Of a DNA stretch of 64,000 bases, positions 40,877-50,482 are shown piece after piece. The notes under the pieces are model-generated. The model was given only the letters and a program-made list of their open reading frames with translations, ran no database searches and had not been told where the DNA came from. The stretch comes from JAEUIX01 sp046156035. GTDB lineage: Bacteria > Planctomycetota > Phycisphaerae > Phycisphaerales > UBA1924. The stretch's first letter is position 1. Every line of letters begins with the position of its first letter. The translations under genes were made by a program, and so were the position numbers. Location of the stretch: the NCBI GenBank assembly GCA_046156035.1, contig JBJXEW010000053.1:124001-188000 (forward strand), written 5' to 3'.

Positions 40877-42097
40877 CTACGCACGCGCGCCAGATGCTCC
40901 GGGGTTCAACAGCCCCTCCGGCTCGGTTCCCGCCTTGAGCCCGAACAGCGGGCGCACCCACCGCCACGGCCGCACAAGCACCTCATACAGCCCGATCGTG
41001 ATCGCCACGGTCCCGAGCAGGCACAGCGCCCACTTCGCCGGCGTGGGCCACGCCAGCGGCACCAGCACCGCGGCCAGACCCAGCGTGACTGTCTGGTGCA
41101 GGATGTACATCGGGTAGACCCCTGCGCTCGCCCATTCCAGCAGCCGCGGGCGGTGGGTGAGGTGCCGCTGCGCCAAGCCCAACAGCGCCAAGATCGCCAG
41201 CCACGCGTTCATGTGCTTGAGCACCAGATAGACCACGGGCGGGTACGTGTCGTCATCGCTCAGCCACTCGCGGTAGAGCAGCACGTACAGCACGCCTGTG
41301 GCCGCGAGCCAGACGTAGCGGCCCCGGGCGATGGTGGCCCGCGCACGCTCATCGCCGTAGAGCACATAGCCCAGCAGGGAGAACCACAGGAAGCGCGCGT
41401 GGTTGGCCCAATCGGCCGTGAGGTTGTGCGTGCTCGGCCACGCGCTGCGGAGCCACCATTCGGTGGCGATCGGCAGCAGGCCCACCAGCACGATGCCCGG
41501 GCCGGAGCAGACCGCCCGCCGCAAGCCCTGAGGTATACGCACGCACGCCGCGAGCGCACGCAGCGGCAAGACCACCGCCAGCGAATACACCAGCACGTAC
41601 GCAACGTACCACAGGTGGTGCCAACTCAGGTTGCCCGCCGGGTACGGCCCGGTCGTGAAAACCGTGGGCCAGAAGTCAAAGAACGAGCCCGAAAACTCCC
41701 CCTTGTACACACGCTCAATATAAATCTGCAGCGGCACCACCAACCCGACCATGCCCGCCACCAGCGGCAGGCCCAACCGCAGCAGCCGATCTTTTGCGAA
41801 GGCCCCGGTCGTCCGCCGCCGCAGCGATGCCTGCACCACCGCGCCGGAGATAAAGAACAACAGCGGCAGGCGCCACTGGTTCACAAACAGCATCCCCAGT
41901 TCCAACCCCGTTGAGGGGTTCGGGTCGCTGATGTGCCACCCCCAACTCACAAACGGCATCCCCGCGTGGTAGCCAATCAGCAGACTCAGCGCGATCACGC
42001 GCAGCCAGTCGATCTCGGTGTGGCGTTGGGTGGGTGTTTGCATCGGCGGGTACGGGCGCTCGTGCGGCGGCTTCTCCCCCCGCATGGCGAGCATCAT
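40877..42097 (-). CDS. acyltransferase 3 family membrane protein
   Basis: 406 residues with about ten hydrophobic spans. The start RHTEIDWLRVIALSLLIGYHAGM is the acyltransferase-3 signature, including the conserved His in the first span; LPLLFFISGAVVQASLRRRT and FAKDRLLRLGLPLVAGMVG are further family stretches (R-x-x-R-L in a cytoplasmic loop). Such proteins O-acylate sugars or glycans at the membrane (OafB, OpgC types). Start ATG 42097 (a second ATG follows at once) with AGGA six bases upstream. Convergent with the Nudix gene, divergent from nfeD. Target glycan unknown. Confidence 0.87.
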   Translation of the reverse strand: MMLAMRGEKPPHERPYPPMQTPTQRHTEIDWLRVIALSLLIGYHAGMPFVSWGWHISDPNPSTGLELGMLFVNQWRLPLLFFISGAVVQASLRRRTTGAFAKDRLLRLGLPLVAGMVGLVVPLQIYIERVYKGEFSGSFFDFWPTVFTTGPYPAGNLSWHHLWYVAYVLVYSLAVVLPLRALAACVRIPQGLRRAVCSGPGIVLVGLLPIATEWWLRSAWPSTHNLTADWANHARFLWFSLLGYVLYGDERARATIARGRYVWLAATGVLYVLLYREWLSDDDTYPPVVYLVLKHMNAWLAILALLGLAQRHLTHRPRLLEWASAGVYPMYILHQTVTLGLAAVLVPLAWPTPAKWALCLLGTVAITIGLYEVLVRPWRWVRPLFGLKAGTEPEGLLNPGASGARA

Positions 42098-42185
42098 TGG
42101 CGTTCCTGCGCCCGCGATTCCGCTCCCATAGTTGGAGGCCGCACCTGCGTGCCTCACCCCCGCCCGCCCCTTCTATCATCGGTGC

Positions 42186-44204
42186 ATGTTCGTGCCCCTT
42201 GGCACATTCCGCAGATTCGCCCTCGCCTTCGCGTTCCTCGCGCTCGCCTGCGTTGCCACCTGGTCTGCGGCCACGCGCACGGCCCGTGCCCACATGCCGG
42301 CCCCCTCAGCCCCGTCCGTGGCACGCACCCCCGCCCCCAGCGCGGGCCTCTCCGCCATCCCCGCGGCCCGCGCGGCCACCAACGTCGCCGTCATCACCAT
42401 CCACGGCCCCATCGGTGCCTACACCGCCGCGAGCGTGAAGCGTCGACTGGATGAGTCCGTCAAGGCCGGTGCCGATGCGATCGTGATCGACCTGAACACG
42501 CCCGGCGGCGAGGTTGGGGCGGTCCTCTCCATTTGCACGTCCATCAAGCAGTGCTCGGTCAAGAACATCGTCGCGTGGATCAACCCCGCCGCGTACTCCG
42601 GCGGCGCGATCATCGCGCTGGCCTGCCGCGAGATCGTGCTCGCCGATGGCGCCACACTCGGCGACGCGGCGATCATTGCCGGCATCCCCGGCCTCGGGGC
42701 CATGCCCAAACTCGGCGACACCGAGCGGGCCAAGTTCCTCGCGCCGCTCATCGCCGAGATCGTCGAATCCGCCCGCCTGCGCGGCTACGACGAAAAACTC
42801 GTCCAAGGAATCGTCACGCTCGGCGTGGAACTCTGGCTGGTGGAGCGGGCGGATCGCCCCGGCGAGGTGCTGTTCATCGATCGCGCCGAGTATCGCCTGC
42901 TCTTTGGCAGCGAGCCCACGGGCACATCGCCGCGGCTGGTGGGCGTGGCCAACGCGACTCGGCCAGCGGTGGCGCCGGCATCATCTACAACATCCTCCTC
43001 TCAGGCCACGCCGCCGTCGGGCGACGCACCTTCCACCAGCGGCGAAGCCGCGCCCACCACGCTCCCCTCCGCGCCCGCACCGACTCCGCCTTCCGAGTCC
43101 ACGGCCACCTCTTTCAGCCCCGCCTCGCCATCGATGGATGCCAAACTCATCAGCCGCGTGGAGGGCAACCTGCAAACCGCCCGCACACGCCCGGTACTGA
43201 CCGCCGCGGATGTGGGCAAGTGGAAACTGGTTGAGCACGTCTCCGACGGAACCGGGATTTTCACCTTCAAGGCCGATGACCTCTTCCGCTACCGCCTCGC
43301 CGTGCGTGCTGGCCCCTCGGCGGCCAGCGGCACGGCCAGCAACACCGGCGGCACCATCAACGCCGACGAGCAACTCAAGGCCTTTTTCGGCGCCACCAGC
43401 ATCGGGCGGCTCGATCAATCCGTCTGGGAGCACATCGCCGCGTTCCTGGCCCACCCGATCGTGCGCGGCATCCTGATCGTGGTTCTCCTCATCGGCCTGT
43501 TCATTGAACTCACGCATCCCGGCCTTGTTCTGCCGGGGGCTGTGGCCGCGGGTGCCTTGCTCACCATCCTCGCGCCGCCTCTGGTCATGGGCCTGGCCGC
43601 GTGGTGGACGGCCGCGGCCATCGTGGGCGGCGTGGGCCTGCTGGCGCTCGAAATCCTGGTGCTGCCCGGCTTTGGTTTCTTTGGCGTGGTGGGGCTGGTG
43701 CTGCTCTTTGGCGGTCTGGTGGGCACGTTCATCCCCTCGCAGGCCAGCGGGCCGTTCCCCAACGCCCCCGGCGCGCAGGGCGACCTGCTCTACGGCATCA
43801 CCACGGTGTTCATCTCCACCGGAGTCTCGATCTTCGGCATGTATTTCATCTCGAAGCACTTCGGTTCGCTCCCGCTGGTGGGCAAACTGATCCTCACCAG
43901 CCGCCCCGCGGACGGCGACGAGCCGAGTTCGGTGCTCACGGCCATGGGCCCGGCCGATGGCCCCGCCCGCGTGGGTGATGTTGGCATCGCGCAGACGCCC
44001 CTGCGCCCCTCCGGGCGCGTGCGCGTGGGCGATGCGATCATTGATGTGGTGGCCGAGGCCGGGTTCATCGAGAGCGGGCAGAGCGTGCGCATTGCCAGCG
44101 TCTCGGGTTTCCGTGTAACAGTCGAACTCGCGGCACCCTCGCGTGCGGCGGGCAGTGGGGGGGTCAGTGGTAACGGGGGCACGCTTGCAGGAGGCACAGC
44201 CTGA
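42186..44204 (+). CDS. NfeD-family protein, long form (ClpP-class protease plus membrane and OB domains)
   Basis: 672 residues. Signal/anchor segment near 8-33; ClpP-like serine protease domain about 62-235 (VIDLNTPGGEVGAVLSI, then NPAAYSGGAIIALACREIVLADGATLGDA with Ser in YSGG as likely nucleophile); a Ser/Thr/Pro linker about 255-320; four spans about 420-560; and an OB-fold NfeD domain about 600-655 (ARVGDVGIAQTPLRPSGRVRVGDAIIDVVAEAGFIESG). In characterised homologues the protease cleaves stomatin-type partners. Start ATG 42186, six bases after TATCAT and without SD. Its stop overlaps the next NfeD gene by one base. Confidence 0.88.
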   Translation: MFVPLGTFRRFALAFAFLALACVATWSAATRTARAHMPAPSAPSVARTPAPSAGLSAIPAARAATNVAVITIHGPIGAYTAASVKRRLDESVKAGADAIVIDLNTPGGEVGAVLSICTSIKQCSVKNIVAWINPAAYSGGAIIALACREIVLADGATLGDAAIIAGIPGLGAMPKLGDTERAKFLAPLIAEIVESARLRGYDEKLVQGIVTLGVELWLVERADRPGEVLFIDRAEYRLLFGSEPTGTSPRLVGVANATRPAVAPASSTTSSSQATPPSGDAPSTSGEAAPTTLPSAPAPTPPSESTATSFSPASPSMDAKLISRVEGNLQTARTRPVLTAADVGKWKLVEHVSDGTGIFTFKADDLFRYRLAVRAGPSAASGTASNTGGTINADEQLKAFFGATSIGRLDQSVWEHIAAFLAHPIVRGILIVVLLIGLFIELTHPGLVLPGAVAAGALLTILAPPLVMGLAAWWTAAAIVGGVGLLALEILVLPGFGFFGVVGLVLLFGGLVGTFIPSQASGPFPNAPGAQGDLLYGITTVFISTGVSIFGMYFISKHFGSLPLVGKLILTSRPADGDEPSSVLTAMGPADGPARVGDVGIAQTPLRPSGRVRVGDAIIDVVAEAGFIESGQSVRIASVSGFRVTVELAAPSRAAGSGGVSGNGGTLAGGTA

Positions 44205-44713
44205 TGGATTCGATGCTCTACTGGGGCCTGGCGTTGCTCGGCCTGGCCCTGCTTCTCACCATCATCGAGGTCTTCGTCCCCACCGCCGGCGTGCTGGCTG
44301 TCACCGCGCTGGTGGTCGCCATCTCCGCGGTGGTCTGCCTCTTCCGCTACAGCGCGGCATGGGGCATGATCGGCTCGCTCATCGTTATCGTGGGCGGCCC
44401 CGCCGCGTTCGTCATCGGCCTGCGCATCATGCCCAACACGCCGCTGGGGCGAAAACTCGTCCTCAACACGCCGCGTGCGGACGGCTCCTCGGGCGACGAC
44501 GGTTCACCCGCCCCCGCCGCGGCCGCAAACGCGCTGGCCGCGCTCGTGGGCAAGCAGGGCACCGTCGCCAGCGACCTGCGCCCCATCGGCAGCGTCACCA
44601 TCGACGGCCGCCGCTACGACGCGATCTCCGAATCCGGCATGGTGCGGGCGGGAACCGCCGTGCGCGTCTGGAGCGTGGAAGGCAGCGAACTGCGCGTGCG
44701 GACGGTGGAGTGA
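44204..44713 (+). CDS. NfeD-family protein, short form
   Basis: 169 residues. Two or three spans in residues 5-75 (MLYWGLALLGLALLLTIIEVFVPTAGVLAVTALVVA), then an Ala/Ser-rich linker and a terminal OB-fold (GKQGTVASDLRPIGSVTIDGRRYDAISESGMVRAGTAVRVW). It repeats the carboxy part of the protein encoded just before it, and its ATG lies in TGATG overlapping that gene's stop, after GGAGG. Long and short NfeD forms usually work together with a stomatin/flotillin; no such gene follows within the window. Confidence 0.88.
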   Translation: MDSMLYWGLALLGLALLLTIIEVFVPTAGVLAVTALVVAISAVVCLFRYSAAWGMIGSLIVIVGGPAAFVIGLRIMPNTPLGRKLVLNTPRADGSSGDDGSPAPAAAANALAALVGKQGTVASDLRPIGSVTIDGRRYDAISESGMVRAGTAVRVWSVEGSELRVRTVE

Positions 44714-44749
44714 GAATGCCTGTGGGCACGCATCAGGCGCCCGCGAACG

Positions 44750-44841
44750 GGCAGATAGCAAAGGGCAAAGTGAAGCCATCGGTCCGCGAGCCGCGCCGCG
44801 CCTCTCCGATTTGTTCTTTGCCCTTTGCCCTTTGCCCTTTC
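44750..44841. repeat. heptamer-period inverted repeat between the nfeD and LON genes
   Basis: Left GGCAGAT, AGCAAAG, GGCAAAG (44750-44770); right TTCTTTG, CCCTTTG, CCCTTTG, CCCTTTC (44814-44841). The arms are complementary, so a long hairpin can form between two convergent genes. Confidence 0.8.
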
Positions 44842-44849
44842 GCGCCCCC

Positions 44850-45611
44850 TCAATTCCAATGACATCCCTTGGGCGCATCGGTCGTCGTCTGCGGCAGGGC
44901 CCGCGTCAGCAGCGTGCTCAGTTCGCGCAGGCGCTCCTCGATCATCCGTGCCCGCCGCTGCGGGTCGCCCTCGGCCAGCAGTTGATAGTGCAGTTCGTTG
45001 TAGAACCGCATCTCGCTGTCGCGTAGCAGCGTGACGGCCACCAGTTCCAGCACGGCCGTGGCAGGAATTTCGTCGTCTCTCAGGTGCCGCCCCACGGCCT
45101 CGGCCTCGCGAAGGCCTGCCAGCGGCTGGGCCTCCAGCAGGCCCGCGAGCGTCTCGCGTGCCGCGGCCATGGTCTCCGGGTCGCCATCATCCAGCCCGAT
45201 GGGTTCGAGCAGGGCCTGGCGATACGGCACATCGCTCTCTTCGGGCAGTTCCGTGATGATCTTCGCGCGGCAGACGCCGTGCAGCGCGATCGTGTACCGC
45301 CCGTCGCCGAGTTTGTGATGCTGCACAACCTGCCCCACACACACCGCCTGGCGCAGCGGCGGCCTTTCCGGTTCGCTCTCTTCCCCTCGGCCCTCGGCCC
45401 TCGACCCCGCGCCCTTCATCCGTTCGAGGTCGTACATCGCCATCGCGATCTGCCCCGGCCCGTCGAGGGCATCGGCCACCATCTTGCGATAGCGCGGCTC
45501 AAAGATGTGCAGTGGCAGCACCGCGTGCGGCATGAGCGCCACGCTGGGCAGAGGGAAGAGCGGCATGGGCCGCCCGAAGTTCACGCGGATCTCGGTCTCT
45601 TCTTCGCTCAC
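44850..45611 (-). CDS. LON substrate-binding-domain protein
   Basis: 253 residues. The amino part MPLFPLPSVALMPHAVLPLHIFEPRYRKMVADAL is the Lon N-terminal (substrate-binding) domain, continuing with VGQVVQHHKLGDGRYTIALHGVCRAKI and a helical end. There is no AAA+ or protease part, so it is the stand-alone LON type, whose role is unclear. Odd: codons for about residues 70-77 (GSRAEGRG, 45383-45403) come from a heptamer repeat inserted in frame. GTG 45611 is supported by a TACCCT box (minus 45623-45618) ending six bases upstream; an internal ATG at 45566 is the alternative. Confidence 0.85.
   Translation of the reverse strand: MSEEETEIRVNFGRPMPLFPLPSVALMPHAVLPLHIFEPRYRKMVADALDGPGQIAMAMYDLERMKGAGSRAEGRGEESEPERPPLRQAVCVGQVVQHHKLGDGRYTIALHGVCRAKIITELPEESDVPYRQALLEPIGLDDGDPETMAAARETLAGLLEAQPLAGLREAEAVGRHLRDDEIPATAVLELVAVTLLRDSEMRFYNELHYQLLAEGDPQRRARMIEERLRELSTLLTRALPQTTTDAPKGCHWN
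45383..45403. repeat. heptamer array inside the LON-domain gene
   Basis: CCCCTCG, GCCCTCG, GCCCTCG in direct succession within the reading frame; 21 bases, hence no frameshift. Confidence 0.75.
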
Positions 45612-45633
45612 GGGGGAAGGGTAGAGGGGGTTT

Positions 45634-45793
45634 CACCACAAAGGCACAAAGAGCACAAAGGAAGACATGCAGCCCGACCGTCAGGGAGGGCCCCTTCAAG
45701 GCCATACGCAGAGTTTCGCAGAGAGAGCAGAGGAACGCAGAGAAGTACGCGCCGCAACGAACCCCGACCGTGTCGCAGACCCGCCGTGGCGGG
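45634..45793. repeat. CACAAAG/CGCAGAG-type repeat element upstream of the TPR gene
   Basis: Begins CACCACAAAGGCACAAAG/AGCACAAAGGAAGAC (45634-45666), continues with a run of CGCAGAG-like units at 45707-45745, and ends with CGCAGACCCGCCGTGGCGGG (45774-45793), the exact inverse of 37723-37742. It marks the left border of the lower-GC TPR/SIR2 segment. No gene is seen in 45612-45898. Confidence 0.75.
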
Positions 45794-45898
45794 AGGGAGG
45801 GGGCGTTCAACGCGGGCGCAACGATCCTCGAGCGTCAGCGAGCGGGACCGCAACAGCCGCCCAACAATGGCCCGTCGCCATTGCACAAGGACAAGGGC

Positions 45899-47410
45899 AT
45901 GAAGAAGTCAATTGAATGGGAGACGCTGAACGACGAGGCGGCGGCACTCTTGGATTCAGGCGAATACGAGAAGGGGGTGCTCGTTGCCAAGCGGGCACTC
46001 GCGGTCGGCAAGGAGGCATTCGGCGCGCATCACCCCAACGTGGCACTCACTCTCGGGAATCTGGGCCTGCACTACGCACTGAGTGGCCAAGAGGATCTGG
46101 CTGAGACTCTCTTCAGGCGGGCGTTGGAGATCACTGAAGCCGCGCTCGGTTCGGACCACGCCGACGTAGCTGCCTGCCTGAACAAGCTTGTCTCGCTTTA
46201 CGCCACACAGGGCCGCGATGACGAGGCAGGGCCGCTTTTCGCACGCTCGCTCGTCATCAAGCACAGGGCAATGAATCCGAGCGACCCGGACCTAGCCGCA
46301 AGCATGACTCGCCACGCCAAGCAATGCGAAGAGGCCGGTGAGTACCGGGAAGCTGAGCGCCTCTTTGAGCAGGCGCTGATGTTCCGGGAAGCAGTCCTGG
46401 GCTCGAACCACCCTGATGTGGCCGAGAGCCTCAGCAATCTCGCTGGCATCTATGACACGCAAGGCGCCTACGCGCAGGCAGAGCCGCTCTACGATCGGGT
46501 GCTTGCAATCCTTGAAGCGACACTCGGCCCGAGCCACCTCAACGTAGCGGCGACCCTGAACAACCTGGCCTTGGTGGTGAAGGCGCAAGGCCGGTACGAA
46601 GGGGCCTGGACGCTCTACGAGCGGGCGCTGGCAATCATTGAAAAGGCCCTCGGGCCGGACGATCCATCCGTGGCCGGGACCCTGAACAATCTGGCCGAGC
46701 TTTACCGCATGCAGGGCCAGTACGCCGAGGCCGAGCCGCTCTTCAAGCGGTCGCTGGCGATCGATGAGAAGGCCCTCGGGCCGGACCATCCTGACGTGGC
46801 CACGAGCCTGAACAACCTGGCCTTGCTCTACAGCGATCAAGGCCAGTCCGCGCAGGCCGAGCCGCTCTACAAGCGGTCGCTGGCGATCATGCAGAAGGCC
46901 CTCGGCCCGAACCACCCCGACGTGGCCACCGGCCTGAACAACCTGGCCTCGCTCTACAGGGATCAAGGCCAGTCCGCGCAGGCCGAGCCGCTCTACAAGC
47001 GGTCGCTGGCGATTGGGGAGAAGGCCCTCGGCCCGGAGCACCCGGATGTGGCCACGAGCCTGAACAACCTGGCCGGGCTCTATGACACCCAGGGCCAATA
47101 CGCGCAGGCCGAGCTGCTCTACAAGCGGTCGCTGGCGATCTACGAGAAGGCGCTCGGGCCGGACCACCCAAATGTGGCCAGGAGCCTGAACAACCTGGCC
47201 TTGCTCTACCAGACGCAGGGCGAGTACGCGCAGGCGGAGCCGCTCCTCATGCGGGCGCTCGCGATACACGAAACGGCTCTGGTCCCGGACAACCGGGATG
47301 TGGCCCGGACCTTCGAGTATCTGGCCAGCCTCTACCGCAGGATAGACAGTCCCAAGGACGCTGAACGCGTCGAAGAACGGGCCAAGCAGTTCCGTGCCAT
47401 CAAGCGTTGA
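45899..47410 (+). CDS. tetratricopeptide-repeat protein (kinesin-light-chain type)
   Basis: 503 residues made almost wholly of 42-residue TPR units: ten full ones plus partial first and last, each ending LGPDHPDVA-like and starting with SLNNLALLYxxQGQYAQAEPLYKRSLAI. The central units (about residues 275-440) are nearly identical, so recent duplication is likely. No effector domain, signal peptide or membrane span. Protein-protein scaffold; TPRs of this type often sit in bacterial signalling or defence proteins. Start ATG 45899 with AAGGACAAGGGC before it. Its codons look less GC-rich than the neighbours', hinting at acquisition. The SIR2-like gene follows after 218 bp without an obvious feature. 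Confidence 0.88.
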   Translation: MKKSIEWETLNDEAAALLDSGEYEKGVLVAKRALAVGKEAFGAHHPNVALTLGNLGLHYALSGQEDLAETLFRRALEITEAALGSDHADVAACLNKLVSLYATQGRDDEAGPLFARSLVIKHRAMNPSDPDLAASMTRHAKQCEEAGEYREAERLFEQALMFREAVLGSNHPDVAESLSNLAGIYDTQGAYAQAEPLYDRVLAILEATLGPSHLNVAATLNNLALVVKAQGRYEGAWTLYERALAIIEKALGPDDPSVAGTLNNLAELYRMQGQYAEAEPLFKRSLAIDEKALGPDHPDVATSLNNLALLYSDQGQSAQAEPLYKRSLAIMQKALGPNHPDVATGLNNLASLYRDQGQSAQAEPLYKRSLAIGEKALGPEHPDVATSLNNLAGLYDTQGQYAQAELLYKRSLAIYEKALGPDHPNVARSLNNLALLYQTQGEYAQAEPLLMRALAIHETALVPDNRDVARTFEYLASLYRRIDSPKDAERVEERAKQFRAIKR

Positions 47411-47628
47411 GCGCGGCACGGGGTTGACCGCGCGCGGTCGAACCCTGGGTGCGGGGCAGTGGCACTGCCAAGGTCAAACGCGAGGCCTTCGGTTCGGTCG
47501 TGCACTGCTAGGCATTGAGGCGAGCCCTTCTCGTAGCGGCCGCACTTCGGTGCTCGCCACGATTCGAGTCGGCGCACACCGCTGCTTTTGATGCTTGCTT
47601 GCAAGTCTTGGCCCGGACATGATTCGCC

Positions 47629-48576
47629 ATGTCTAGCTCCCGCCCGCCAGTAAAAACTCTGTTCGTTCTGGGCGCGGGTGCCAGCAAAGCGTTCGGGCTA
47701 CCGACAGCGAACGAACTGCGTGACTTGATGATCAATGATGCTTGTTCGCCGCCCAGCGCAGGGCCGGATCGCGATACACCGGAAGCCCAACGGCACGAGC
47801 GTAGTCGCGCGGCGGCCTTTGCTACGCATCTTCGAAGTTCAGGGCAGGCCTCAATCGACGCATTCCTCGAAAAGCGCAAAGAGTTCAGAGACATCGGGCT
47901 CTTCAACATTGCGAGATTCCTTCTCCCCGCTCAGGATCGTGCCATCGGGCGGCACGCGGTGTGCACCGATTGGCTGCGGTGGATCTTCCTGAAGTGTCTC
48001 AACAGCCAAACCCAACTCGAAACGGGCGCAGTGGGCTTCATCACCTTCAACTACGACATCACACTCGAAGCGGGGCTGGCATTCATGATCGGGGCGTCGT
48101 TTTCACTGGCGATCCCACAGGCAGTCGAGATTGTTCGTGCGCTGCCGATTGTCCATCCCTACGGCCAGCTTGACATCGACGTTCTAGGGGCACTGGCCCG
48201 TCCCGGCCACGCTGGAGACAGGAAGCCCCACGAATTTGTAGACGCCGGAAGGACGATTCGGATCATGGGCGACAGAGTTGAAGGGCCTGTTGATCGGATT
48301 GAGGCCGCTTGCACGTTGTTTGAGCAGGCAGCCCAGGTAGTGTTCCTTGGCTTCGGCTACGACGACACAAATCTCCGTCGAATTGGCATCGAGTGCCTTT
48401 CAGACGAATCAACGCCAAGGGTCAAACGCATCAGTGGCACGGCATTCGGTCTTCACAGGGCCGAGCGGGAAGTCGTCGCCTCGACGCTGCGCATGACCCA
48501 CAATACGCTGGGATTGTCTACGCAGGGCTGTGAAGAGTTTCTGCGCGACCAGGTCGCCGACTGGTCTCTGACATAG
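47629..48576 (+). CDS. SIR2-like domain protein (putative NAD-binding)
   Basis: 315 residues. LFVLGAGASKAFGLPTANELRD (residues 11-32) is the SIR2-type nucleotide loop; FITFNYDITLE near 138-148 carries the Asn-Tyr-Asp motif; IVHPYGQLD near 173-181 supplies the expected His-Gly region in altered form (HPYG rather than HG); VVFLGFGYDDTN near 243-254 closes the fold. This is the stand-alone SIR2_2-like group; relatives fused or adjacent to other domains deplete NAD in phage defence, but many are uncharacterised. No partner domain in the protein. Start ATG 47629, no SD. Codon use and GC are lower than in the core genes around. Confidence 0.75.
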   Translation: MSSSRPPVKTLFVLGAGASKAFGLPTANELRDLMINDACSPPSAGPDRDTPEAQRHERSRAAAFATHLRSSGQASIDAFLEKRKEFRDIGLFNIARFLLPAQDRAIGRHAVCTDWLRWIFLKCLNSQTQLETGAVGFITFNYDITLEAGLAFMIGASFSLAIPQAVEIVRALPIVHPYGQLDIDVLGALARPGHAGDRKPHEFVDAGRTIRIMGDRVEGPVDRIEAACTLFEQAAQVVFLGFGYDDTNLRRIGIECLSDESTPRVKRISGTAFGLHRAEREVVASTLRMTHNTLGLSTQGCEEFLRDQVADWSLT

Positions 48577-48694
48577 GACGTTTGGGTGTGCGGTAGGTAC
48601 CCGACATGGGCATCCGCTCAAAGCAGCCGACGCCCGTGGCACGGCCAAGGGGCCATGCTCGACTCCAACGGCCCGTCTTCCTTCACTCGCGAAC

Positions 48695-48720
48695 AAAAAC
48701 CCCCCGGCTCGCGCCGGGGG
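48695..48720 (-). terminator. rho-independent terminator of atpD
   Basis: CCCCCGGC (48701-48708) pairs with GCCGGGGG (48713-48720) around TCGC; on the minus strand the stem is followed by a T run (48699-48695). It lies 50 bp after the atpD stop, so atpD ends its transcript. Confidence 0.88.
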
Positions 48721-48770
48721 CTCATTGGTCTTTGCCTTGTTTCTTCTGCTCGCGGCCAACTGCTCGTCGC

Positions 48771-50210
<1,440 letters not shown>

Positions 50211-50385
50211 ACGCGCGAACCCTCTGAAAAATGATGGCCGGGGACTGAGGCAGAACAAACAAAATCCTATCGCGGGCCGCCCGGAGCCGCAAGGGCGTGA
50301 GCGTAGGACCGGCTCGGCCCGTTCGCCACCGTGAGCGAAACTGCTGGCGATCCGTGCATTCTGGTGCCTCAGTAAGGGTTTTTAC

Positions 50386-50414
50386 TTGCCGCGCGCGTGA
50401 ACTTGTGCCACAAT
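50386..50414 (+). promoter_or_regulatory. promoter-like pair before the secreted sorted protein gene
   Basis: TTGCCG (50386-50391), 17 bases, CACAAT (50409-50414), followed by a leader of about 60 bases with SD AGAGGG before the ATG at 50483. Box matches are 4/6 each. Confidence 0.45.
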
Positions 50415-50482
50415 CCCGCAGTCAGGCCGGTTCTGTGTCGGCCTGGTTGTGTTGGAGAGAAGGCGAGAAGAGAGGGAAGCCC

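Noticed and set aside
46560..47290. Regularly spaced DNA repeats resembling a CRISPR array
   Set aside because: The period is 126 bp, equal to 42 codons; it is the coding repeat of the TPR protein.
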